Assembly (NCBI GenBank): GCA_003646935.1
Contig: QMLW01000133.1
Span: 1 to 6,182 of the forward strand
From: Deltaproteobacteria bacterium
GTDB lineage: Bacteria; Desulfobacterota; DSM-4660; Desulfatiglandales; B25-G16
Direction of reading: 5' to 3'
Length of the DNA: 6,182 bases
Every line of letters starts with the position of its first letter. Positions within the stretch are counted from its first letter, which is position 1. A program made the translations under genes and the position numbers. Positions 1-6,052 of the stretch are shown piece after piece. Under the pieces are notes generated by a model. The model had not been told where the DNA came from. It did not search any database and worked only from the letters and a program-made list of their open reading frames with translations.

Positions 1-729
1 ACCAAAACAACACTGCCTATGTGGGTTGGCTTTGCTGCTGGACCTATAGCAGCAGCTTTTGTTGGCCTGATCATTGGCTGGTTTTGCGTGAGGTTGAGCC
101 GGCTATACTTTGGCATGCTCCAGATCTCATTGGGGTCTCTGATTTGGGCAATCGCTTTCCGCTGGTATAGTCTTACCAGTGGCGATGATGGAATCCATGG
201 CATTCCAATGCCATCAATCCTTTCCTCCTTAAATTGCTCATATTACTTCATCCTTATTGTATTTGCGATTTGTTTAGCAGGCATGTATTTGATTTTTAAA
301 TCTCCTTTTGGCACCACTCTTCAAGCAATAAGAGATAATCCCCAGAGATGTGAGGCAGTAGGTGTCAATGTAAGGCGACACCAGCTTGCCGCTATAGTAA
401 TAGCAACTTTTTTTGGAGGCGTTGCAGGCGTTCTTTTTGTTGTGCTGGAAAGGTCTGTTTTTCCTGACTTATTGTTCTGGGTGCTCTCCCTTGAGATCTT
501 AATCATGTGTCTTCTTGGGGGATGGTTTACCTTTCTGGGGCCTCTGTTGGGTGCGGCAATCATGGTGTCGCTGAGGACCTTCGTGGGCATCTATACGGAG
601 TACTGGACCTTGATTCTAGGGATTATCCTTATCCTGCTCATCTTCTTTCTCCCGGAGGGAGTAATGGGGTTTGTGTTGGAGAAATTCGGCTCTCGTGTTT
701 CAGGGCCAAGCCAAAGAGGTATCGAGTAG
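1..729 (+). CDS. livM: Branched-chain amino acid ABC transporter permease LivM, 5'-truncated by window edge
   Basis: This is one of the two inner-membrane permease subunits of a high-affinity branched-chain amino acid (Liv/HAAT) importer. The frame is open to base 1 (TKTTLP precedes the first Met at 19), and LivM proteins usually run to about 300 residues or more. The Met at 19 is therefore internal and the gene starts outside the window. About 242 residues are visible. Several hydrophobic segments alternate with LivM hallmarks: the SGDDGIHGIP loop (family form TGGDDGLxGIP), the cytoplasmic coupling loop SPFGTTLQAIRDNPQRCEAVG that contacts the ATPases, the LLGGWFTFLGPLLGA segment near the C-terminus, and the closing LPEGVMGF. 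The stop codon directly abuts the livG start, so the genes are one operon. The substrate is inferred from family. Urea and amide transporters share this fold, and the substrate-binding protein that would decide is not in the window. Confidence 0.9.
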   Translation, partial: TKTTLPMWVGFAAGPIAAAFVGLIIGWFCVRLSRLYFGMLQISLGSLIWAIAFRWYSLTSGDDGIHGIPMPSILSSLNCSYYFILIVFAICLAGMYLIFKSPFGTTLQAIRDNPQRCEAVGVNVRRHQLAAIVIATFFGGVAGVLFVVLERSVFPDLLFWVLSLEILIMCLLGGWFTFLGPLLGAAIMVSLRTFVGIYTEYWTLILGIILILLIFFLPEGVMGFVLEKFGSRVSGPSQRGIE

Positions 730-1464
730 ATGCTCAAGCTAAGGGATATAAATAAGTCCTTTGGGGAGTTTATGGCGGTCAACGGTGCGGATCTCACTGT
801 TAGCGAGGGAGAGCTGGTTGCTGTAATTGGGCCGAATGGGGCCGGCAAGACTACCCTGTTTAACCTTATTACCGGCCAGCTTAAGCCGGATAAGGGAAGG
901 ATAGAGTTTATGGGGAAGGAGATCACCAATATTCCCCCATACGAGATCTGCAAGAAGGGAATCGCGAGATCGTTTCAGATCGTCAATATCTTTCCCCGGC
1001 TCTCTGTCTTTAAAAACGTCCAGGTCGCCGTGATCTCACAGCGGAAAAAGAACAACACCCTTTTCCATCCTGCGCAGGGCATGCTGATTGAGGAAACAAA
1101 CAGCATTCTCGAGAGTCTGGGTCTCTCCAAAAAGGCCGGGGAGACGGCCGGATCCCTGTCCCATGGGGACCAGAGGATACTGGAGATCGCCATCGCCTTG
1201 GGAAATGACCCAAAGCTCCTTGTGCTGGATGAGCCCACTGCCGGCATGTCCCCTGAGGAGACGAGCACCACCATGGAGCTCATCAGGGGACTGGCTGAGG
1301 AACGCGGACTGACCATCCTGTTCTGTGAGCACGATATGGATGTGGTGTTCAGCACTGCTCAGAGCATCATGGTGATGCATCAGGGCCGCACCCTGATTCA
1401 GGGGAAGCCTCAGCAGGTCAGGGAGAACGAGGAGGTCATGAAGGCCTATCTGGGGGAAGAGTAA
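730..1464 (+). CDS. livG: Branched-chain amino acid ABC transporter ATP-binding protein LivG
   Basis: This is a cytoplasmic ATPase subunit of the Liv importer, working as a heterodimer with LivF on the LivH/LivM permeases. It is a complete protein of 244 residues, normal for LivG. Visible motifs are Walker A GPNGAGKTT (residues 34-42), the Q-loop in ARSFQIVNIFPRLSVFKNV (Q83), the ABC signature LSHGDQ (143-148), Walker B LLVLDEPT (163-170, catalytic Glu168) and the H-loop His201 in CEHDMD. The family-typical stretch after Walker B, AGMSPEET, separates LivG from generic ABC ATPases. The signature has His and Asp where LSGGQ or LSYGQQ is usual, which LivG proteins tolerate. The ATG follows the livM stop with no gap, and AGAGG at 715-719 can serve as its ribosome site, suggesting translational coupling. 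Confidence 0.95.
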   Translation: MLKLRDINKSFGEFMAVNGADLTVSEGELVAVIGPNGAGKTTLFNLITGQLKPDKGRIEFMGKEITNIPPYEICKKGIARSFQIVNIFPRLSVFKNVQVAVISQRKKNNTLFHPAQGMLIEETNSILESLGLSKKAGETAGSLSHGDQRILEIAIALGNDPKLLVLDEPTAGMSPEETSTTMELIRGLAEERGLTILFCEHDMDVVFSTAQSIMVMHQGRTLIQGKPQQVRENEEVMKAYLGEE

Positions 1465-2162
1465 TGCTTGAAGTGGAGCAAATCCACACCTTCTACGGTT
1501 TGAGCCATATACTGTTCGGTGTCTCGCTTTCTATTGAGGCCGGGAAGGTAGTGTGCCTGCTGGGTAGAAATGGGGCCGGCAAGAGCACCACCTTGAAGAG
1601 CATTATAGGGATTGCGCCGCCAAGGAGAGGATCGATCAGATTTAAGGACATAGAGATCGCCGGCAAGAAGCCATTCATGCTCGTTCGAATGGGGATCGGC
1701 TATGTACCCGATGACAGAAGGATATTCGCTGACCTCACGGTTGAGGATAATCTGGAGATCGCCGAGCGGAAGACAGGGGACATTCAGGGGTGGGACAAGG
1801 ACAGGGTTTTTGGGCTGTTTCCCGTGCTGAAGAACATCGCATCACGAAGCGGAGGATGTCTGAGCGGGGGTGAGCAGAAGATGCTCGCCATAGCAAGGGC
1901 CCTCATGGGCAATCCCGAGCTGCTGCTCTTGGATGAGCCCACCGAAGGCCTGGCGCCTCTGATGGTGAGGGTCATAGAGGAGCAGGTGGGTGCATTAAAA
2001 CAAACGAGGTTAACGGTGCTCCTGGCCGAGCAGAACGTTAAGACCACCTTAAAGTTGAGCGACTATGGGTATATCATCGATAACGGTGCAATCAGATACC
2101 ATGGAGCCGTTGACGAGCTGAAGGAAAACGAAGAGGTGCGCAAGAAATATCTGTTGATATAA
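1464..2162 (+). CDS. livF: Branched-chain amino acid ABC transporter ATP-binding protein LivF
   Basis: This is the second ATPase subunit of the Liv importer, complete at 232 residues, the usual LivF length. It shows Walker A GRNGAGKST (34-42), the LivF-typical IGYVPDDRRIF segment (78-88), the perfect signature LSGGEQ (133-138), Walker B LLLLDEPTEGL (153-163, Glu158) and LLAEQNV (186-192). Gln190 occupies the H-loop place, a common feature of LivF proteins rather than a defect. The ATG overlaps the livG stop by one base (TAATG) with GGGGGA at 1452-1457 as ribosome site, so it is tightly coupled to livG. It is the last recognisable transporter gene here. A PIN-domain frame begins within about a dozen bases of its stop. 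No hairpin terminator is visible after it. Confidence 0.95.
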   Translation: MLEVEQIHTFYGLSHILFGVSLSIEAGKVVCLLGRNGAGKSTTLKSIIGIAPPRRGSIRFKDIEIAGKKPFMLVRMGIGYVPDDRRIFADLTVEDNLEIAERKTGDIQGWDKDRVFGLFPVLKNIASRSGGCLSGGEQKMLAIARALMGNPELLLLDEPTEGLAPLMVRVIEEQVGALKQTRLTVLLAEQNVKTTLKLSDYGYIIDNGAIRYHGAVDELKENEEVRKKYLLI

Positions 2163-2188
2163 GGAAGGCCCACGGCGCAGGGCCGCTT

Positions 2189-2572
2189 GTGGCATTCCTT
2201 AACGGGCGGGATAGATATCATGAGTGGGTGATGTTGCAATGGGCACAGATCGATCCTCCATTGCTGACCTGTGAAGCGGTCCTCTCAGGGGCTTGTTTTC
2301 TTCTCAGGAGAATTGAAGGAGGGCAGGCAGCAGTGCTTGAACTCCTCAGGCGCGAAGTTGTGCACCTGCCATTTAGAATAGATGAGCACGTAAATAAGAT
2401 TACATGGCTTTTAAGGAAATATTCGGATGTGCCAATGTCCCTGGCGGATGCCTGTCTGGTGCGGATGTCAGAACTGTACGCTGATAGCCCTGTACTTACC
2501 CTGGATGATGATTTCAGAATCTACCGGAAAAATAAAAGAGAGATTATTCCATTGCTCCATTATTCCAATTGA
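2189..2572 (+). CDS. Orphan PIN-domain (VapC-like) frame, probably a disarmed remnant
   Basis: The 127 codons from GTG 2189 resemble PIN-domain ribonuclease toxins of the VapC type: LLTCEAVLSGACFLLRR (25-41), VPMSLADACLVRMSEL (81-96) and VLTLDDDF (102-109), ending IIPLL. Asp87 and Asp106/108 match the third and fourth acidic positions. The first beta strand lies upstream of the GTG. In the same frame the codons from 2174 read GAGPLVAFLN, where this family typically has DAGPLVAFLN, so the first catalytic Asp is Gly (GGC for GAC at 2174-2176). The second acidic position, Glu in VLSEACFLL-type proteins, is Gly34 (GGG for GAG at 2288-2290). No ATG, GTG or TTG exists in frame between the upstream stop (2111-2113) and GTG 2189, and that GTG codes the Val of PLVAFL. 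No antitoxin gene is adjacent. The frame itself is uninterrupted, so a truncated protein could still be made. I infer a decayed or inactivated toxin. The fold call is firm, the loss of activity is inference. Confidence 0.72.
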   Translation: MAFLNGRDRYHEWVMLQWAQIDPPLLTCEAVLSGACFLLRRIEGGQAAVLELLRREVVHLPFRIDEHVNKITWLLRKYSDVPMSLADACLVRMSELYADSPVLTLDDDFRIYRKNKREIIPLLHYSN

Positions 2573-2582
2573 GACGGAGTCA

Positions 2583-3452
2583 CTAAGCCCTGTATGCCGC
2601 CATGGATCTCAGCCTTTTGATCCTCTCTTCCGCTGAGGGGTGGGTACTGAACAGGTTCATCAGCGATTTTCCGGTAAAGGGATTCACGATGAATAGATGA
2701 CTGGTGGCCTGAGCGGTAGCTGGCCCTGCCTCCATGGGAACCCTCTTGGAGGCCGTGGACAATTTCTCCAGTGCTCTTGCCAATCCCAGGGGATTGTTTG
2801 ATACCCTCGCACCCGTCTCATCTGCCAGGTACTCCCTGGAGCGCGAGATGGCGAACTGAATGAGCATTGCCGCAATAGGGGCAAGGATGGACATGGCGAT
2901 AAGCCCTATGATGCCCCCGGCACCTTCATCATCATCCCTGCCGAAGCCCCCAAAAAGGGCTGCCCATCTGGCCATGCTGGCGAGCATCATGACCACGCCT
3001 GCCAAGGTGGCCGCGATAGAGCCGATCAGGATGTCCCTGTTTTTGATATGGGACAATTCATGGGAGAGGACTCCCTCGAGCTCATCACTATTGAGCAGCC
3101 TCACTATGCCCTCGGTAACCGCCACGGCTGCGTGATCGGGGTTTCTTCCGGTTGCGAAGGCATTCGGGTTCTGTGATGGGATCAGATAGACTCTGGGCTT
3201 GGGGATTTCCGCCTGTTGTGACAGCCTCTCTACCATCCTGTGCAGTTCAGGTGCTTGCTCATATGATAGCTCCTGTGCCCGGTAGAGCGAGAGCACGATC
3301 TTATCCGAGAACCAGTAGCTTCCCCCGTTCATGATAAGCGCGAATATAAAGGCTATGATGAGCCCCTGCTGTCCCCCGAATACCTGGCCAATGATGAGGA
3401 TAAGCGCAGTCAAGGCGCTTAAAAGGATCGCCGTTTTAAATGAATTGAACAT
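2583..3452 (-). CDS. htpX: Protease HtpX, inner-membrane zinc metallopeptidase (M48)
   Basis: HtpX cleaves misfolded or surplus inner-membrane proteins on the cytoplasmic side and acts alongside FtsH in membrane protein quality control. With the start at 3452 the protein is 289 residues, the usual size. Two N-terminal membrane spans (about 5-22 and 27-45) are followed by the M48 core: [12 protein letters not shown] (92-103), the zinc site HELSH (131-135, catalytic Glu132), a hydrophobic pair (about 140-165 and 182-202), then [10 protein letters not shown] where Glu207 is the third zinc ligand, and [11 protein letters not shown] near the end. A longer GTG start at 3482 is possible but lacks a ribosome site and adds ten atypical residues. 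[11 protein letters not shown] is the classic HtpX beginning. It converges on the PIN frame with 10 bases between stops and no visible terminator. No sigma-32 promoter could be recognised. Confidence 0.95.
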   Translation of the reverse strand: MFNSFKTAILLSALTALILIIGQVFGGQQGLIIAFIFALIMNGGSYWFSDKIVLSLYRAQELSYEQAPELHRMVERLSQQAEIPKPRVYLIPSQNPNAFATGRNPDHAAVAVTEGIVRLLNSDELEGVLSHELSHIKNRDILIGSIAATLAGVVMMLASMARWAALFGGFGRDDDEGAGGIIGLIAMSILAPIAAMLIQFAISRSREYLADETGARVSNNPLGLARALEKLSTASKRVPMEAGPATAQATSHLFIVNPFTGKSLMNLFSTHPSAEERIKRLRSMAAYRA

Positions 3453-3457
3453 GGATA

Positions 3458-3463
3458 CCTCTC
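3458..3463 (-). promoter_or_regulatory. Ribosome binding site of htpX, decides the start
   Basis: On the minus strand GAGAGG lies 5 bases ahead of the ATG at 3452-3450. This favours that ATG over the in-frame GTG at 3482-3480, which sits inside the inverted-repeat arm and has no purine-rich leader. Confidence 0.75.
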
Positions 3464-3467
3464 TTTC

Positions 3468-3580
3468 TAGCCAATAAGGCACAAAGGCACCAAGATCATA
3501 GAATTTTTTTTGATACTTGTTTTAATAAGGGATAGATTACAAGTAATAAAAAACTTTGTGTCTTGGGGCCTTGGTGGCTA
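3468..3580. repeat. 113-bp imperfect inverted repeat built of CTTnGTGn-like octads
   Basis: Two 27-base arms face each other at 3468-3494 and 3554-3580 with a 59-base AT-rich centre. Comparing the reverse complement of the left arm with the right arm gives 21 matches in 27. Each arm reads as three successive octads beginning CTT: CTTTGTGT, CTTGGGGC, CTTGGTGG on the right, and CTTGGTGC, CTTTGTGC, CTTATTGG on the minus strand at the left. Both end in CTA. The octad pattern and the palindromic design resemble the dispersed CTTNGTGN-type intergenic repeats I recall from environmental bacterial genomes, but copy number cannot be judged from one window. It fills most of the gap between the divergent htpX and ade genes. 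A 7-bp inner inverted repeat (TACTTGT 3514-3520, ACAAGTA 3539-3545) sits in the centre. Confidence 0.7.
3510..3538 (+). promoter_or_regulatory. Possible sigma-70-type promoter for ade
   Basis: TTGATA (3510-3515, five of six consensus -35 bases) and TAGATT (3533-3538, four of six -10 bases) are separated by exactly 17 bases. The pair lies in the centre of the inverted repeat and points toward ade. It would give a leader of about 130 bases containing the repeat's right arm. The area is AT-rich, so chance matches are easy, and no transcript evidence exists. Confidence 0.35.
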
Positions 3581-3673
3581 CATTAAAAACTTCCATAAAA
3601 TGTATGTCCCTTTCGCCCTGTTGTCAAGAAGGGCCATAGCGTAAATAAGGAGAAATCTCGGGTAGAGGACCTG

Positions 3674-5311
3674 ATGGAGACCATCACCCGCATATCCGGC
3701 AATATCGTCGATATCGTAAAGGGCAGGATCTATCCGGGGACTCTGGAGGTATCGGATGGAAGGATATCGAGGATTACCCAGGAGCGCGAAAGGTATGGGG
3801 AATATATTATCCCCGGGTTCATCGATTCCCATATTCACGTCGAGAGCAGCATGCTCACACCCTCTGAGTTCGCGAGGATAGCGGTTATTCACGGTACGGT
3901 GGGCGCGGTGTGCGATCCCCATGAGATCGCCAATGTCATGGGAGTGGATGGACTCAGGTATATGGCGGAGGATGGGGCATCGGTGCCGTTCAAGTTCTTC
4001 TGGGGAGCTCCCTCGTGCGTGCCTGCTACTGGATTTGAAACCTCTGGTGCGAGGATTGATGCCGCTCAGATGAAGGCGCTCTTCGAGGAGGAGAGGGTAG
4101 GGTTCCTCAGCGAGGTGATGGATGTGCCCGGGGTTCTGCATGGCGACCCTGATCTTGCAGCCAAAATCAACGTGGCCAAATCCTTTCACAAACCGATTGA
4201 CGGCCACGCCCCCGGCCTGAGGGGAGAGGCCCTCAAACGATATATCGGTGCCGGCATTTCAACGGATCACGAGTGTGTCACCTATGCAGAGGCCATGGAG
4301 AAGCTAACCTTAGGCATGAAGGTTCAGATACGGGAAGGCTCAGCCGCGAAGAATTTCAATGATCTTATTCCCATAGCGCAAGACCGTGCGGCTCGCTGTA
4401 TGTTCTGTAGCGATGACAAACATCCGGATGATTTATTGGAAGGCCACATAAACCTGATGCTGGAAAGGGCTGTCGGGTATGGGATCGACCCCATCGATGT
4501 CCTGCGGATCGCATCCCTGAACCCCATCAGGCACTACGGCCTGGAGGTGGGCTTGCTCCAGGTGGACGATCCCGCGGATTTCCTCATCGTGGATGATCTC
4601 AGAAGCCTCAGGATATTGAAGACCGTGATCAACGGCAAGCTCGTTGCAAAAGATGGAATGACAATGATACCCGAGACGCCCAAAGAAAGGGCAAATGTCT
4701 TTCGAGCAAGGGAAAAGAAGGTAGATGAATTCAAGGTGGGAAAAAGAGAGGGAAAGATACGTATCATTGAGGCTCGTGATGGTCAGGTCATCACCGGCCA
4801 TGTGCAGGCGGTGCCAAAGGTCATGGGCGAGACTGTCGTCTCAGATCCTTCGAGGGATATCCTCAAGATAGCGGTGGTGAACCGGTATGAGGATTCGGCC
4901 CCTTCGGTGGGTTTTATAAGAAACTTCGGCCTCGAGAGGGGGGCAATCGGCTCCAGTGTGGCCCACGATTCCCACAATATCGTTGCAGTGGGAGCAAGCG
5001 ATACCGATATTTTAAGGGCGGTGAATCTCATCATTCAAGCTCAGGGGGGGATCAGCGCGGTCTCCGATACGGGAGAAACACTCTTGCCCCTGCCGGTGGC
5101 CGGGATCATGAGCGATCTGAACTATGAGGAGGTAGCGAGGAGATACCGCGAGCTCGATGCATTCGCAAAGCAGCTGGGATCACTGCTCACGGCGCCCTTC
5201 ATGACCCTTTCCTTTATGGCCTTGCCCGTTATTCCGGAGCTGAAGATAAGCGACAGGGGGTTGTTCGATGTGGTGAGGTTTGAATTCATCGATTTATTTG
5301 CATCTCAATAG
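3674..5311 (+). CDS. ade: Adenine deaminase (Ade), amidohydrolase superfamily
   Basis: The enzyme hydrolyses adenine to hypoxanthine and ammonia in the cytoplasm, feeding purine salvage. At 545 residues it is near the usual 550-600 length and complete at both ends. Metal-site and family motifs appear in order: PGFIDSHIHVESSM (47-60; His53, His55), GAVCDPHEIANVMG (77-90), SCVPATGFETSG (114-125), GFLSEVMDVPGV (143-154; Glu147), IDGHAPGLRG (175-184; His178), AGISTDHE (193-200; His199), MKVQIREGSAAKN (215-227), CSDDKHPDD (245-253; the Asp pair) and, in the C-terminal Ade-specific domain, SSVAHDSHNIVAVG (427-440). All expected ligands are present, so it should be active. The ATG is preceded by AGAGGA (3664-3669) 4 bases upstream, and GNIVDIVKGRIYPG is a standard Ade beginning. 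It is transcribed away from htpX. No purine permease or other nucleotide gene is adjacent, so it looks like a single-gene unit. Confidence 0.96.
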   Translation: METITRISGNIVDIVKGRIYPGTLEVSDGRISRITQERERYGEYIIPGFIDSHIHVESSMLTPSEFARIAVIHGTVGAVCDPHEIANVMGVDGLRYMAEDGASVPFKFFWGAPSCVPATGFETSGARIDAAQMKALFEEERVGFLSEVMDVPGVLHGDPDLAAKINVAKSFHKPIDGHAPGLRGEALKRYIGAGISTDHECVTYAEAMEKLTLGMKVQIREGSAAKNFNDLIPIAQDRAARCMFCSDDKHPDDLLEGHINLMLERAVGYGIDPIDVLRIASLNPIRHYGLEVGLLQVDDPADFLIVDDLRSLRILKTVINGKLVAKDGMTMIPETPKERANVFRAREKKVDEFKVGKREGKIRIIEARDGQVITGHVQAVPKVMGETVVSDPSRDILKIAVVNRYEDSAPSVGFIRNFGLERGAIGSSVAHDSHNIVAVGASDTDILRAVNLIIQAQGGISAVSDTGETLLPLPVAGIMSDLNYEEVARRYRELDAFAKQLGSLLTAPFMTLSFMALPVIPELKISDRGLFDVVRFEFIDLFASQ

Positions 5312-5341
5312 TTGACAATAGAAAGAAAGTATGATTAATAT
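5312..5341 (+). promoter_or_regulatory. Candidate promoter of the vapBC operon
   Basis: A perfect -35 hexamer TTGACA (5312-5317) begins one base after the ade stop codon. TAATAT at 5336-5341 (four of six -10 bases) follows at 18-base spacing. A second, perfect TATAAT lies at 5377-5382 but has no good -35 at normal distance. The whole gap 5312-5400 is very AT-rich (12 G or C in 89 bases). Expression of vapBC independent of ade is therefore likely, but which -10 is used cannot be settled by eye. Confidence 0.45.
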
Positions 5342-5373
5342 TGAAATATACGCAATAATAAAAAAAGTATGAT
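5326..5373 (+). repeat. Pair of 10-bp direct repeats, possible VapB operator
   Basis: AAAGTATGAT occurs at 5326-5335 and again at 5364-5373, with 38 bases between repeat starts. Next to the second copy is the palindrome AATTATAATT (5374-5383), followed by TTTTTTAAAAAA (5382-5393). VapB-family antitoxins normally bind repeats in their own promoter, so these are the natural operator candidates. The low complexity of the region means chance cannot be excluded. Confidence 0.4.
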
Positions 5374-5409
5374 AATTATAATTTTTTAAAAAAATTAATA
5401 AGGAGTAAA

Positions 5410-5661
5410 ATGAACATCATTACCAGCTCCAGCAGAGGACAAATTGTTATTCCAAAAAATATCAGAAATGAACTGAGGATAGGGCCTGGAAAGAAGCTTC
5501 TGATTAAAATCGAAGGGGATCATGCTGTTCTCACGCCGTTACCGGATGACCCTGTTGAGCATTTCTGTGGATACTTCAAGGATAGATCCTCACTTACCAA
5601 GGCATTATTAGATGAACGAACAAAGGATAGAGACCGTGAATCAAAAAAGGTTGCTGGATAG
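5410..5661 (+). CDS. vapB: VapB-type antitoxin with AbrB/SpoVT (MazE-like) DNA-binding fold
   Basis: This small 83-residue protein should neutralise the adjacent PIN toxin and repress their shared promoter. Residues 1-46 form a swapped-hairpin AbrB domain: SSSRGQIVIPKNIRNELRI followed by GPGKKLLIKIEGDHAVLTPL. The basic, charged tail SLTKALLDERTKDRDRE (61-77) matches the helical toxin-binding extension seen in AbrB-fold antitoxins paired with PIN proteins. The ribosome site AGGAG (5401-5405) is 4 bases before the ATG. The 3' end overlaps the start of vapC, so the two are translationally coupled. GC content is visibly lower than in ade, suggesting a separately acquired module, as is common for toxin-antitoxin pairs. 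Confidence 0.88.
   Translation: MNIITSSSRGQIVIPKNIRNELRIGPGKKLLIKIEGDHAVLTPLPDDPVEHFCGYFKDRSSLTKALLDERTKDRDRESKKVAG
5624..5627 (+). promoter_or_regulatory. Ribosome binding site favouring the GTG start of vapC
   Basis: AGGA within AAAGGATAG lies 8 bases before GTG 5636. The alternative ATG at 5612 has AAGG (5599-5602) 9 bases upstream, so both are translatable. The GTG is preferred because it places the first PIN strand at the N-terminus, as in most VapC proteins. Confidence 0.5.
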
Positions 5662-6043
5662 CTATGCACTCTTAGCCTATCTGAATGAGGAACCTGGATA
5701 TGAAATAGTAAGGGAGCTTTTGAACAGGGCCCAGAATTCAGGGAACTTTATCATTATGAACGAGATAAACGTAGGGGAAGCGTATTATATCCTCTTTCGA
5801 AAAAGGGGGCCCAAAGCATCGGATTATTTTCTGGAGACTATCGTGAACAGCCTTCCGATTGAGATGGTTACAAATGATTTTCAGCGTGTTATCGAAGCAG
5901 CAAGGATAAAGGCTGAATATCCCCTATCTTTTGCCGATTGTTTTGCCGTGGCCACCGCATACCGGGAGAGGGCAAGCGTGATTACGGGTGATCCGGAATT
6001 TAAGAAGGTAGGGCATATGATTGAAATAGAGTGGATTGCATGA
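5636..6043 (+). CDS. vapC: VapC-type PIN-domain ribonuclease toxin
   Basis: This is a predicted Mg-dependent endoribonuclease that inhibits translation when freed from VapB. VapC relatives cut tRNA or rRNA. From GTG 5636 it has 135 residues. An in-frame ATG at 5612 would add eight residues with no counterpart in typical VapC proteins. All four acidic positions are present: Asp8 in LLDSYALLAYL, Glu48 in NEINVGEAYYIL (Glu43 also nearby), Asp101 in LSFADCFAVATA and Asp119 in VITGDPEF. It overlaps vapB by 26 bases, the usual arrangement for coupled synthesis. The target RNA cannot be read from sequence. Its stop faces the stop of the mannose-1-phosphate guanylyltransferase gene 9 bases away. In contrast to the orphan PIN frame at 2189, nothing suggests decay. 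Confidence 0.9.
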   Translation: MNQKRLLDSYALLAYLNEEPGYEIVRELLNRAQNSGNFIIMNEINVGEAYYILFRKRGPKASDYFLETIVNSLPIEMVTNDFQRVIEAARIKAEYPLSFADCFAVATAYRERASVITGDPEFKKVGHMIEIEWIA

Positions 6044-6052
6044 ACAATCCTG

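Noticed and set aside
143..148. LSHGDQ signature of LivG (protein residues 143-148) as a defect
   Set aside because: LivG-type ATPases vary at these signature positions, and Walker A, Walker B, Q-loop and H-loop are intact.
591..1380. Several minus-strand frames of 67-126 codons opposite livM and livG
   Set aside because: They are fully covered by conserved Liv genes on the plus strand. Their Ser/Pro/Arg-rich products show no domain.
2860..3334. Plus-strand frames opposite htpX
   Set aside because: They are antisense to the M48 catalytic core of htpX and lack any family signature.
3615..3634. Small hairpin GCCCT/AGGGC in the ade leader as a riboswitch or attenuator
   Set aside because: It has only a 5-bp stem with a 10-base loop, no U tract, and no purine-riboswitch core (no three-way junction motifs) could be recognised.
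3647..3652. AAGGAG ahead of ade as evidence for a leader peptide or earlier start
   Set aside because: No ATG, GTG or TTG follows at usable spacing. The AGAGGA at 3664-3669 explains the ATG at 3674.
3578..4207. Minus-strand open frame of 209 codons spanning the start of ade
   Set aside because: It lies antisense to well-conserved ade codons, has no recognisable motif, and reads as low-information reverse-strand translation.
5381..5396. TTTTTTAAAAAA palindrome as a terminator for ade
   Set aside because: The stem has no G-C pairs and would be too weak for intrinsic termination. It sits just ahead of the vapB ribosome site, fitting promoter or operator DNA better.
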